From NCBI GenBank assembly GCA_017654735.1, contig JADPYG010000088.1, positions 5,084,001 through 5,148,000 on the forward strand: DNA of 64,000 bases, read 5' to 3'. Source of the stretch: Vishniacozyma victoriae. Lineage: Eukaryota > Basidiomycota > Tremellomycetes > Tremellales > Bulleribasidiaceae. Under the pieces are notes generated by a model. That model saw only the letters and a list, made by a program, of their open reading frames with translations, was not told the origin of the DNA and did not search any database. Shown here piece after piece: positions 11,901-23,830 of the stretch (positions within the stretch are counted from its first letter, which is position 1; each line of letters begins with the position of its first letter). Both the position numbers and the translations under genes were made by a program.

Positions 11901-14900
11901 CCAAGGTGGATCTACTGGAACCATGGACGTCTTTGCTGTACTTGGTCAAATCAACGAGCAGCTCGGATCAGCTACAGATCTCGAACAGTTTCTCAAGATT
12001 TGTGTCGGTGTCGTCCAGGATTTGTGTCGATTCCATCGTGTGTTGCTGTATCAATTCGACGAAAACTACAATGGACAAGTCGTCGCCGAACTGGTCGAAT
12101 GGGGCAAAACGACAGATTTATTCAAGGGTCTCATGTTCCCCGCTGCCGATATTCCAGCTCAGGCTCGACATTTGTACGCCATCAACAAGGTCCGACTACT
12201 ATACGACCGAAGTCAAACCACGGCACGAATGGTTCTCAGGAGCAAGGCCGATCTGGATCACCCTCTTGACATGACACATTGCTACTTGCGGGCCATGTCT
12301 CCGATTCACATCAAGTGTGAGTATTGTTGAATGACGAGATACTGAGTTGAGCTAATTTACAGATCTTCAAAATATGAATGTGCGATCATCAATGTCGGTC
12401 TCCGTCATGGCTTTCGGTCAGCTTTGGGGTTTGATCGCTTGTCATGGTTATGGACACCACGGTATGCGAGTCTCGTTCCCCGTCAGGCAAATGATGCGAT
12501 TACTGTCCGACTCGATCTCGAAGAACATCGAGAGATTGAGTTATGCTCAGCGACTGCACACTAGGAAATTGGTACGCTACCCGCTTCATCTTGATTGATC
12601 CTGACTGATTTGCAGATTTCGACCATTCCTTCTCAACATCATCCTACCGGATATATTGTCTCCAATGCCGACGACTTGCTACAGATCTTTGACGCTGAAT
12701 CTGGACTCTTGGTGATTGGTGATGGATGTAAACTGCTTGGAAAGTGAGTTTAATAGTTGCGACTATGCTGACTTTAGTAACGATCAAGGACAAGCGATGT
12801 TGTCGATTGCAGAGTATCTGCGAGTCATGAAGTTCGAGTGCGTCCCCTTTTACATTACTCACAAATGCCATACTGACCTAGCAGGAGCATGAAAGCCTCG
12901 AGCCATATCTCCAAGGACTATCCCGACCTCATCCTCCCTCGTGCTCGAGACACTATCGCCGGTCTACTTTATGTCCCCCTTACAGCCAAAGCCGGACAGG
13001 ATTTCATCGTCTTTCTCCGAAAGGGTCAAGTCAAGGAGGTCCAGTGGGCCGGAAAGCCATACAAGGATGAACAAACCGATCAAGGAGCATCTCTGGAACC
13101 TCGAAAGAGTTTCAAGACTTGGAACGAGACTGTCGTCGGTCGATCGAGAGCTTGGACGGATGATCAGATGGAATCTGCTGGTGTCCTCGCTTTGATTTAC
13201 GGTAAATTCATTCAAGTTTGGCGAGAAAAACAATCAGCTATGGCTTCGAATCAACTCACCGCAATCTTGCTTTCCAATACTTCCCATGCTGTCCGAACGC
13301 CTCTTTCGCAAATCATCAATACCCTTGAATTGGCCTTGTCTGGTGATATAGATGCCGATACACGAGCCATGTTGGAAAACTCTCACCAAGCTTCCCGGGC
13401 ATTGCTGTTCCACGTCCACGATTTGCTTGATTTGACAAGGATCGAAACTGGTAACGAGACTGCATTCAACGATCCATTCGACTTGCGTATGGCGGTACAG
13501 GATGCTATTCGATTATACGAAAACGAAGCCAATCGAAGAAACCTCGATTTCCGGGTCGACATTTCGGACAAACTGCCCAAGACCGTCATTGGAGATGCTC
13601 GAAAGATCAAGACCGTCATTGCCAATTTGGTCGCCAACTCGGTCAAGTATACTGCGCAAGGCTTTATCGAATTACGTATCGGTCCAAACGAAGACGAAAT
13701 CAATAGAAGTGTGGTCAAGGCTGGTCACCTCGCTCTCGAGATTGTGATTAGCGATTCCGGATGTGGTATCCCCACTGACAAGCTTCAGCGAATGTTTGTT
13801 ACGCTTGAAGGTGCTGAAGACATGTTTGATCAACCTCAAGGTCCTACTGGACTTGGGCTTGGACTTGCGGTTGTGGCACGAATTGTCGAGCAGCTCGGTG
13901 GACAATTACGAGCCGAATCAGAGGTCGACGTCGGTTCACAATTCTTCTTTACCGTTCAAATGCTGCAGCATACCGGAGCAAATCTCGAAGCGATCTCTTC
14001 CAGGGATAATACGAGTCTCAACGACAACGGCAGTCTTGTTAGTGGTGGCCGCTCTAGTCGCCAAGGCAAGGCGCTGACCCACTCGTCCGGATCCGGTGGC
14101 TCAGTCGCGTCAGGCGGTTCAAGTGGTGGTCGAGCATCCGAGATCGATTCATTCGTACACGACTTTGGCGCTTCACATATGGTCTCCGTCGGCCCAGACG
14201 ACAAACGATTACGAGACGCAGAAAAGCGTATGAATAGACCTGGGACATTCCCCGTGACGGATTCGTCCTATCCCGTCCGACCTAGCAAGATGGATTCGGA
14301 TCTCGATTCGACTAGTACTACTTCCGCTGCGTCGTTGCCGGCCATCGAGGGACCATCACCAACCAACGGATCGCGTCCGACTTTAACCCATCGCCAATCG
14401 ACATCTAATGTTGAGACGCCAAATTGCTCCAGTGCTTCTCCACGACAGATTCAGAAGTCAGACTCGAAGAAAACGCCCAGTCGAAGGACGTCAAGAGAGG
14501 TCAGGGCTGGATCTGGAAGAAGACCATCCAGGGATACGGTTGTGGGTGATACGCCGGAAGACCGACGACAATTAAGAGTCCTCGTCGTCGAGGATGACGC
14601 CATCAATTCGCAGATCCTCCAAAAACGTCTCAAGATGGACAAGCACTTGACCAAAGCCGTTCCAAATGGTCAAGAGGCTGTAGATGTCTTGAATAACGAT
14701 TGGAACTTTGATGCCGTCTTGATGGATATTCAGTAAGTCGCCATCTACTTGTGTTTGTAACGTCGCTGACATGCTAGAATGCCAATCATGGATGGTAAGA
14801 CCGCAGCCATGGAAATCAGGAAACTTGAATCCAAATCAGATTTCCAGCAAAGTACGACATCACTCCGAGTAGATGACCGAATACCCATCTTTGCCGTTTC

Positions 14901-15156
14901 AGCCAGTTTATACGAATCCGACAGGGGAGACTTGTCGGCAGACTTTGATGGTTGGCTCCTCAAACCACTCGACTTTACTCGAGTACGAGATCTATTTAAA
15001 GCACTCCAAGACCCAGAGAAAAGGAAAGCAGAAGTATACCGTCAAGGTCAATGGGAAAGGGGAGGGTACTTTCATGGTATGTCCCCCTTCTACGTGTCCC
15101 CGATCATGACTGATATGCCAGGACCTTTAACCCAAAATACCCCGAAAATTAATTAA
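8933..15156 (+). CDS. Fungal phytochrome: PAS-GAF-PHY photosensor, histidine kinase and response regulator
   Basis: Hybrid histidine kinase of the fungal phytochrome (Fph, group VIII) type, expected to sense red/far-red light through biliverdin. Exons I place: 8933-10951, 10999-12316, 12363-12571, 12616-12743, 12778-12837, 12885-14732, 14778-15076 and 15122-15156, giving 1971 aa. The first ~600 residues are Ser/Pro/Gly-rich disorder. Then comes the PAS with the biliverdin Cys (about residue 637, in RRCEDEPITTPGAVQGFG). The GAF (about 980-1170) has FPAADIPAQAR and SPIHIKYLQNM (chromophore-pocket His about 1110). The PHY tongue has PRKSF (about 1317). The H-box is NTSHAVRTPLSQ (His about 1379), with ATPase motifs (DSGCGIP, GLGLGLAVV). 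The receiver has VEDDAINSQ and phospho-acceptor Asp about 1859 in LMDIQMPIMDG. All key residues are present, so it should be active. The last intron is 45 nt and in frame, so its retention would add only 15 residues. Confidence 0.95.
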
Positions 15157-15423
15157 TCATGTAACATCACCAACAACAATCGATAGAACCTTCAAAAACG
15201 CATTTTCCTACATCGCATATGTACTATTAAAGCATCAAACGAAACATGCGATATTTTACGATTTCTTCATTTCCTTCATTCCCCTTTTCCAACAATTTCT
15301 TGTCATACATAACATATCCGTTTCTTTCTCTCTTATCTGGGTCTTCGGGGAGCTTTTAATACGAGATACACGTACAGTAATAGCTTAATCAAATGCATTG
15401 TATGCCTAGCATCTAGTTCGGTA

Positions 15424-16148
15424 TCAAGTCACTTCAGTTCCCAGTCGATACCCCCTTTGACTTGCAACACAGCTTCCGTCGTGCTCCTTAAGACTCGCAT
15501 ATACGAGTAAGTGCAGATTTTCAGACTCGTTGCTAGGGCTTTGCCGTTCAGGCTGCCTGCGGATCTCACTGAAATACATGCTGTTGACATTTGACCTCCT
15601 TGCTATCAAGTTGCTACTTTACCGGATACTTACCAATTTCCCAACTGCCTTGTCAACTCCGCCATCTCACTGCCCTCCTGATCGCCGCCTTTATCGCTGG
15701 TCATGTATACATCGTCTTCATTCAAGTCTAGTAGCACCTGACCATCTTTCAGGACTTTGGTCATTGTCCATCCGTTCTCGCTCATGATGACCGTTGTCTC
15801 TTTCTGGCGAAATGCGTTGTCCCTCTGAGGCTCATGAAACGCAAATTCGCCACGTCGAGGTACGGCTTCGTAATAAGAATATTCGCCGGGACGATCTCTA
15901 ACGGTCCAGCATAAAGTCCCAGGTCTCTTGCCTTCCTCCTCATCCGGATTCTTTCGCCATTCAATGTCATACCCTTCTGGATACACATGGTCACAAGTGA
16001 GGTCATTGTTCCCGGTGGCGGGACAGGTGACCAGGATGTTACCACCCTGGTCAAGCGAAACGAGTTCTGGCTGAAGTGTCCCATCAGGGCGAGTGTGCAA
16101 TGGAGTGGTAAAATGCCCTTTGGCGGTTATGGTAGAGGTGCACCTCAT
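15424..16148 (-). CDS. Uncharacterised protein, about 220 aa
   Basis: The ATG at 16148 opens MRCTSTITAKGHFTTPLHT. One long exon reaches GNW near 15630. A GTAAGT..CAACAG intron (about 50 nt) leads to a second exon, CMYFSEIRRQPER, ending GYRLGTEVT at TGA 15424. The first exon is soluble, charged and without a signal peptide. It contains a region with LVTCPATGNNDLTCDHVYPEG (two Cys) and ENGWTMTKVLKDGQVLLDLN, which resembles a beta-strand-rich fold, but I recognise no family. The stop of the convergent phytochrome gene lies 267 nt away. The gene itself is well supported by length and splice phase. Confidence 0.7.
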
Positions 16149-16535
16149 TGCTACTTGCTATATTCGGGGGGAATTGGCGGTGTAAAAGGGCGATAGCGTA
16201 GTGTGTGACGATCTCAAAACGAATATCCTGGTGATACAGGATCGATGTTGGAGCACGATGTGACAGCTGGGATGGCTATTCACAAGTGGGAAAAAGGTGG
16301 AGCTGGCGTGAAAAGAATCTATCCTTTGTCATCCAAATACTCCTTCACATCCTTTCTCATCATGGAGCGCTTGCACTACGTGCAGGGAGTTTTACATCAG
16401 TACTGCAGCCAGCATCGGGGAAGCAACGTGATGATAAATGACAGTCTTTGAATCCCAGCCCTATTGTGTATGCCCGAGATCTATAATCAACGCGGACTCT
16501 ACAATTGCATATGCTACTGTAAATGAATTGCTCAA
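16149..16535. other. Intergenic region
   Basis: Promoter side of the minus-strand gene ending at 15424 and 3' side of the proline-rich gene. No convincing ORF, RNA gene or repeat seen. Confidence 0.4.
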
Positions 16536-17405
16536 TCATGGGGAGATAGGAGGGAAGTAGCTTGTCCGAGCCACCTTGACGCTTGGAGGGGTAGGTGGCG
16601 AAACAACAACAGGACTGATTGGCGGTAAGGAATCCCCCGAAACAACAGATCTGGTGGCAGGCGAGTATCCCGAGGGAAGGGTTGGACTCGATACGACCTG
16701 CGGCGAGTAGATCGGGCTGAGAAGTGGAGGCGATACCCTATGAGCGGATGTCAACGACGTCGATGATGCCCAGCTTGAAATTGGGGGCGATTCAGGTAAT
16801 GAGATGGGCGGCGAATTCTCAGGAGGAGTCACGGGCAGTGATTCAGATGGCGAGATCATAGGAGGACTTACAACTAATGACACTGGTGGTGCAGTGGCGG
16901 GAGGCGTAGGAAAGGGGGGAGTTGGAGGTGGTATAGGCGTCTGAGGTGGCGAAGGCGGAGGTGAGCCAGGAAGCACGGTCTTGGTAGTGGTAGTAGTGAG
17001 AATCTCCTCGACGACCGTACCGGTGGTGGGGGTGGTTGGTAGACTGATCGGCGGAGTCACTACTGGTACCGTAAAAACAGGCCCCAGTACACCGGGCACA
17101 ACCTGATGTTGATACTCCGTCCCAAAAGGTTTCACTCCAACACCACAATTATCCTTAAACTCCCTTCTCTGAATTGATCCTTCCGGTGCAATGGTCGAGT
17201 CACTCGGGTCGTAGAGAAGATGATTGGATGTTCTGTCGGTGGCAGTAGGGAATAATTTGTCGAATGCTTCTACAGGTTTATCTGCTGGTCCGTCGATTTA
17301 TGCTGAGAATCTCTTGTTGATGATCTTGGAGAGAGGGGAGACTGGAACTGGGTTTCTTGACATGAATGATACGTTTTCGCCTTGGTCAGATGATGTGATT
17401 GACAT
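16536..17405 (-). pseudogene. Proline-rich protein interrupted by an in-frame TAA (290-codon frame)
   Basis: From the ATG at 17405 (context AACACCATG) the frame reads MSITSSDQGENVSFMSRN and SPLSKIINKRFSA. It then meets TAA near 17302 and continues without a shift as IDGPADKPVEAFDKLFPTATD, NHLLYDPSDSTIAPEG and about 190 codons of Pro/Ser/Val-rich sequence (PPSPPQTPIPPPTPPFP, many SPP units), ending FPPISP at TGA 16536. Both sides of the stop look coding and no ATG follows it for a long way. The options are a nonsense mutation, stop readthrough, or splicing I cannot see. One alternative is a short upstream exon near 17640 (MTSLDWATKGAK followed by GTAAGT) feeding a different frame. No domain recognised; the low-complexity tail suggests a disordered or wall-associated protein. 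Confidence 0.5.
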
Positions 17406-17995
17406 GGTGTTTCAGTTTGATTGTGGTTCGAGTTGTTGAGGGAAATGTCGCTCTTGGTCAGTATTTATACCTTTTGAGAGAATGGTTGGGAGCGGGCTTC
17501 ACATACTCAAAAGCTCCATTCATGTGTGAGGTCATGCATTGGATTAAGCGTCATCGTTCTCACATGACCCTTTGTTCGAGACGAACTAGGACTTACCTTG
17601 GCTCCCTTCGTCGCCCAGTCGAGGCTCGTCATTGCCACCTCGCCTTGATCTTTGCGTATGTCACGGAGCTAGTCTCACTTACGGTGTATAAGTAGTAACC
17701 CAATCTTGCGAATATCTCGTGTATATAGCGAGGACGCCGAATGAGCCTGATCCAAGGATACATGTGAAATGTGATTACAACATGTGCATAAGCTCGAAAA
17801 TTACATGAGCTATATATTACCCGGATACCTATGGTACCTAATTATACCTAAACCTATGACTATGAGCAAGGAAATGTCCGAATGAATGTCTATTATACTA
17901 AAAATGCTATGTCCAAAATCAAATAAAAGTCGAATGTCCACGAAACCCCTCTATACCCTTTAAACAAATTCTATCCCTTCTCTCAGTTGACAGAC
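17406..17995. other. Intergenic region
   Basis: Lies between the start of the proline-rich gene and the stop of the secreted glycoprotein gene. A TATA-like ATAAATAC (minus strand, near 17465) lies about 55 nt upstream of the ATG at 17405. A possible short upstream exon on the minus strand ends in GTAAGT near 17595. The left-over AT-rich part (17750-17950) looks like 3' flanking sequence. Confidence 0.4.
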
Positions 17996-19415
17996 CTAGG
18001 CGAGAACCATCAATCCCCCAAGAACACCTGCTAGCATCACCCCACCCATTCCCATGATACCCCTCATTTCGATCTTTCCTGCTGCGTTTGGCGAGGTCGA
18101 TGCGGAAGCGGCATTAACAGCTGAACCCGTTGCTGAAGGCGTTGTAGATCGGGTGGAGGAAGTGATCCTAGCTGGACCACTTGCCGACGAAGAGGCTGAG
18201 GCAGAAGCGGATCCACTCGACATGGTCATGGACATGGAAGAGTTGGATGACATGGTCATACTTGACATACTCGAGTTGGAAGACATGGACATGCTCGAGT
18301 TGGATGACATGGAGCTGGCGGAAGCACTAGCGGAAGCGCTGGCCATAGCGGCCAAGTTGGCGGATCCACCTCCAATAGTGGAGAAGGGGGTACATTGGGA
18401 AGTAGCTCCTGCGGGGTGAGGGGCGGGGGTGGTAGGATCTCCCTGGGAGAAGGTGGATCCAGAGTAGACTCCTGGTGCTTCGTCTGTTGGTTCTCCGTCA
18501 CAGTTATCGAATCCAGGGTCGAAAGATCCTGGGATCGTGAAGCCACAGCTCACTGCTTATTAGCCTGTTCGTGCTTGATGGCGAAAGGGGACTTACAGAC
18601 ATCGTAGATGTGTTGGCAGTAGGCAGGGGCGTTAGGCCCATCCACACAAGCCCTGATACAGAAGTCGTCTATTCATCAGCTTCATTCCATGCAAAGAGGG
18701 AGAATGGAACATACTGGAAGACATGAAGCTCGTCCACTCGTGAGTCTGTTGGTAGTTTCCGAAAGCATTGGTGAATACCAAACCACCCTCGGGGTTTCCA
18801 AGACCAGTCCACGCTATCATTAGCACATTTCTCACTAAGTCAAGTGTGACTTACAGTGAGGATCAAGTTCACCACCGTCATCGTTAGGTACTAGACCCAT
18901 CTTGGTCAACTAGATATCAGCTACGATTCACAACGATGATGTGGAAAATACGCACGTCCCCTGAACCGGTAACCTGGACATAGGATACTTTATCGCTCTT
19001 GACCTTGACGAAATGAGCGGCAGTGATGGTTCCCTGAGGAATGAGTCGGGTTCCATAACCATCCTTCAAACAGTATCTATACATCAGTGCCGTCCTCCAT
19101 ATAAAGAAGCACGGCCCCTTCAGAGGAAGGTGCCTTCCGAACTTACGCAACGACAATCTGCTCGATATTTCCAATCTTGTTGGTTCCATCTCCAACGCCC
19201 CTAGATCCCTCATAAGGTGGTCCCCATAGACAGAAATCATCGACAGAGTTAATGTAGACATTCTGACATAATGAATCTGAGCTACTTGAAGTTCCACATT
19301 GGTTGGTACCGATCTGACCTGGTGCTTCCGATTTATCGGGGGTGTTACCGGGTAGGTAAGTGGCAGTGTACTGTGCCGAGACGAGGGGTAGGAGTAGAGC
19401 GAGGAGGTGGAACAT
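17996..19415 (-). CDS. Secreted, probably GPI-anchored glycoprotein (macrofage-activating glycoprotein / MP88-like)
   Basis: The ATG at 19415 opens a signal peptide, MFHLLALLLPLVSAQYTATY. The ectodomain carries the family hallmarks TNQCGTSSSSDSLCQNVYIN, SVDDFCLWGPP, GTITAAHFVKVKSDKVSYVQVTG, NPEGGLVFTNAFG, HEWTSFMSS, the Cys-rich FCIRACVDGP and YCQHIYDV segment, and GVYSGSTFSQGDPTTP. These features are shared with basidiomycete proteins annotated as macrofage activating glycoprotein, and I think with cryptococcal mannoprotein MP88. A Ser/Ala/Met/Asn low-complexity region (about 18130-18340) follows, then a hydrophobic tail GVMLAGVLGGLMVLA, consistent with a GPI signal. About six short introns are needed. 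Function is cell-surface or secreted; the biochemical activity is unknown. Confidence 0.85.
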
Positions 19416-20016
19416 CTTGTATTGGTCGGATGGGCGATGGGGTGGTGAAGCAAAGTGAGTGATGTGGGGAATGTATTAGAGTTGTTTACTACTACTATAT
19501 TATATGCTGTGTGCCCGAGCGTAGAAAGGAAGCGAGAGAGTGGGAAAAGTGAGATGATTGTGTATCAAAAGACAAGAAGTGAGAAGTTGAAAGGGAGAGT
19601 GAGACAGGTAGTAGTATATATGTATACACATTTTCGATTCACCGCCCCCCGGGTGCTCGGTCATAGAATTCTCGATCCTGCTGTGTTTATGTTATCGGCA
19701 GCTTCCTTTAGCAGATTCAATTCCGCATAAAGAAGGGTAATTGTACAGGAACATGAACAAGACCCTGAGAATATTCGGCATTGACCCTTGAAAGTATCCC
19801 TTGACACAGCTTAATGCCGTTAATTAGAGTTATTACCTGGCGGATATACAGACCGGGTTCCTGATTAACAACTACAAATAGATATACCAAGACCATGAGG
19901 GTCCATGCATCGGCATCTATCAACATTCATCAACAACACAGAAGAGTACATACATCCCACATGTACAAACCAAGCAACAGTTACCCTACACTCCATGCCT
20001 TGTCGCTACACTAACT
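19416..20016. other. Intergenic region
   Basis: Promoter region of the secreted glycoprotein gene and 3' flank of the GID1-like gene. A short purine-rich stretch (about 19540-19620) is the only notable feature. No RNA gene or convincing ORF. Confidence 0.4.
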
Positions 20017-23000
20017 CTATTTCAGTCCTAGCTGTTGCCGTACATCGATGAATGTAGTACATGGATCCCTAGGAGCTAGGACGGTATTGATCACTTGAAC
20101 CTGCTTCATGCTAGTCGCCAGCTTGGATTCAGGTTCTAGGCAATGCGTATCTGACATCAGCTCAATCGCATCACTCAAAGGACCCCACTTACATCGAATA
20201 GAAGCTTCAACCTTGTTGGCAAGCAAGGCTCGCCTCTCATCCCATACACCCACCTGCTCTCTCGTCATGGGTAATCCAAGAGATCCAGAAGCTTCATCCA
20301 GCCACCCGAGCGAAGCATAATCCCACTCTAAAGAAAAGGTATCGGATGGACCTTTCTTTCGACTCTGCTCTCGAAGCTTCTTTCCATATGTCAAGGCCTC
20401 CTCCATATCGTCTTCGGAACGAGCTTGCGATTGTCGAATGAGGTGAACGAGCTGAAGGACAGCAGATCGATTCATCAATTCTGATTCGTGACACCAACGA
20501 TCAATAAGCTCCAGAGGCATGGGACCGGATAGATCGAGGATCTGTCGAGATATCTGATGAACATGTCCTAATTGCGAATCGGAGGGAGGTGGCGAGTCGG
20601 CAGAGATCCAATCCCGCTTGATCATTTCTTGTCGAGTCGATTCTAGAGTGGCCGAGTACCCATGTTGGGTAAGGTAGTTGAGGACGAATGCCGCAGTAGT
20701 CTGTGCGACGGGTTCTCGGAGGACAGATGTAACCGGAAGGTCGGACTTTGGCTCTGGCGTTACATCCTCTTCTTTCTTGTCGGCTTGATCAAGTTCCATC
20801 CCATCCCTGTGCATCGGCTCAGTGTCCTCCAGATCCATACCCATCATTATATCATCCTCCAGTGTTTGTTTCACCCCCGTACTCCATGGTTCCAATCTCG
20901 GTACCTTGTCCACTATGACCTTGTTGACCTGTTCCGCAAACTTTGTTTTGATCGTCTCGACATAGGAATCGATATCGAATCGGAATGGTCCAGTGAAATT
21001 GATACACAGTTCCTCTCCTTTTGATCGCAAGCCAAAAGCGGGTCTTAAACCAGAATTAAGGTTCTTGAATCGATGCCCTATTTATCAGAGTGATTCTAGA
21101 CGATGAGAAGGAGAAGGAGACATACCGATAAAAGCCCCATTCTTGGTAAAGAACGCTCTACCAGTTGTGAAATCAACTCCTACCCCAACTGTATCTCCAC
21201 CTACCATCAGCTTCCCCCCTTCTTCGAAAAGAAAGAGAAACTCACTAGTCCACTTGGCTGCAAAATCTGACCCACTACCAGACTGCTCAAAACACATTCC
21301 ATCATCTGAATGCCATCCAAATGTCCCCTTGTCCCATCCCACCAACCGATTCTGAGACCTCTTGCCAACTTTATAGCCCACACTCATGAACCCTTCTTCT
21401 CCCTCGCAAATACATTCAACTTCGTAGTAATATATTCCACATTCCACAGGAATTGGTTGGAGAGTAGCGATATTTGAAGCGTCCGCATCGGTTCCGGTAA
21501 GTTGGGGGTGATCGATGAACTTGATGAGGGGTCGACCTATGGTGGAATATGAGACTCGCAAGAACGTTTCGGCTGTTGATTCGAATTCCCGTGGGAGGCA
21601 AGCGAAAAAGTCTACTTGGTCGAGTGAGGTGTGATTGAAGTATGTTGGCCATTCTGTCTTGGGTTGTGAGAAAGATCTTAATTCGTCCTCTGCGACTTTT
21701 CTTCGTTTTCCATCTTTGATGGAGTCCGCCCTTTTCTGAATATCCTCTTCAACCCTCTCCCTCCGTCGACTAGTAACAAGTACGATATCCCCATTCACCC
21801 CGACGTTTGTAGGTTCCAATCCAGCGATATTGGGTACTTCCAGCGGCCTAACATCCCGGGTTTCAGTAGCACCATGAGCACGCGGTAAATGCCCTTCAAG
21901 CGGCCCTCTGATGGTATTTCCCCTTCGTCTATTATTCCCTCCTCTCCTTAATGGCGGTGGATCCTCTCCGAAAGCAGTCTCCCAAGCATCAATATCGATA
22001 TCACCAGTAATGTTCGGATGAGCATAGAAAGGTCGGACTCGTCGGGTAGTAGCTGCAGTATCGGGTCCTACGGTAGTCCAGATTCCGAAATCTTCTTCAT
22101 CTTCATCTTCAGGACCAGGACCAGGTCCACCGGGGGGATAAGCGAGCATTTCTGCATTATCTCGTATTCGACGAAGTGCGGCTGTTTCACCTGCGATTCG
22201 GCGAGTTCGATTGACGGCAGTGAGGAATCGTTCTGTTTCTTCCAGTCTGGCGCCAGGTTGGGGCCCGAGAGCGAGACCGGGGTCGTGAATAGTCTCGCGA
22301 TCTGAACGACGTGCTTGACGACGTGCAGCCCTCTCTGTCATCCCTCCTCGAGCACGAGTCAGAGTATCATCAATCGTATCTATCTCCCTTCGAATGACTG
22401 GTCCTGGAACGAGTTCAATCCCTTCAAGACGCATTCGACGTAATTCTGCCTCCTCTTCGCTGACTCTGGTAGCCCGCTCGGCTGTACTCATGAAACGCCA
22501 TTGTCTCCGATCGCGAGGGACTTCGGGATCTTCGTTTACATCGATGTCTTCAGGTCTTTGGTGGATGATTCGCGGAATACCACTTGAACGTGCTGCTGCA
22601 GGCGCATTTGTGATAATCCTCCTTCCCTCCCCATCTCTCTGGATTGTAGGGGGTAATCCAACATCAGCCCTCAGACGAGCAAGTCTTGCCCTGATTGTGG
22701 CAATAGCAACTTCGGTCGGGGGATCTGTAGCGGGTGCAGTAATCGGATTAGCCGGTTGATCCCCAGCTTGTGCATCTCGACTTGAGCCTCCTGAGGCAAG
22801 TTGACCTGGAACGCGTGGTCGTGTTCGAAGTGGTACCTCTGGTTCTACACCTCCAATGTTCCCTCCGTTTAAATGCCTAGTAGCAGCTTCCATCCCTTCA
22901 TCCCATGTTCCTTCTAATGCTTGTGCCAATTCCACCACTGCAAGATTACGACGAGGCCCTCGATGAACAGCAGCGTCCCGGACGTGACCAGCATTCGCCA

Positions 23001-23475
23001 AGAAGCCGGTCATATACGCGTCCATGCCTTCTGCTCCAGTCGTTTCAGTAGGTCGATGTGTTGAAGCGGGGGATAAGACAGATCCAAGTATAGGCTCAGC
23101 ATCGGATGAGATTCGACGGATTGGGCCGGATGGAGCAGGAGGAGCAGGAGGAGGCGAAGAGCGAAAATGTGAAGATGAAGAAGGGAACGTAGTGATTTCA
23201 TCTAAGGAGTCCACTCGATCCACATCATCCGATGACCATCCTCCGTTTCCATTGGTATTTCCATTGGTGTTTGTGGTTGTAGATGGTCCTGCATTTGTAG
23301 CATGTCCTTCAGCGGCGGGAAGCGCTCGAGCTTCGTTGAGGGGTGAACGGGCTATACTAGCATATGTCGGTATTGGATCGCGTGTACGCGGTCTCAGACT
23401 CGATAAGAGGGTAGGAAAGGGGTCTAGGGGGTCTCGATCGGCTTCGGCGTCGGCGTCGTCGCGGGGGGAAGGCAT
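20017..23475 (-). CDS. SPRY-LisH-CTLH-CRA protein, GID/CTLH E3 ligase scaffold (Gid1/Vid30/RanBPM family)
   Basis: Core subunit of the GID/CTLH ubiquitin ligase, which in yeast degrades gluconeogenic enzymes. Two exons: 21126-23475 and 20017-21077, joined at GAFIG|HRFKNL (1136 aa). The SPRY domain has IYYYEVECICEGEEGFMSVGY, WHSDDGMCFEQ and GVGVDFTTGRAFFTKNG. LisH follows (AAFVLNYLTQHGYSATLE), then CTLH (ILDLSGPMPLELIDRW) and CRA (ALTYGKKLREQ to QQLGLK). About 570 residues before the SPRY are Pro/Arg/Glu-rich disorder (GGMTERAARRQARRSDRE, PPAPPAPSGP), longer than in the yeast protein. Start ATG at 23475. Domain identity is secure; the role of the long N-terminus is unknown. Confidence 0.9.
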
Positions 23476-23830
23476 TGTGGAATTTACTTCGAGTTGGATT
23501 CGGGGTTTTTGGGGGGCTAGTTGAGTGATTATAACGTTTTTTTAATGGCTTATTCGGAAAGGTCTCCTGATTGATGGTGGGCTTGACGTGTTCGTGGGTG
23601 TATATGAGACTGTGGTATCACTAAGTTGGAATACAAGACCGAGCACAAGATCAAAGGATACACCATACACCTTAAACAGTCAAATCAACTTTCCCACGGT
23701 ATATGAATGAACGCGTCTGCTTATGTCTCGAGAGAGAGAGTGAGTGACAACCACTACTTTATACCTACACACATAGCTTCCTCAATAGCTTGATGTACAT
23801 ACCAAGTAGATGAGATAAGTGGCTCATTCG
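23476..23830. promoter_or_regulatory. Divergent promoter region between the GID1-like gene and the Yta7 homologue
   Basis: The two genes point away from each other, so their promoters must share these about 355 nt. A CTCGAGAGAGAGAG tract lies near 23730. I see no clear TATA box. Confidence 0.45.
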
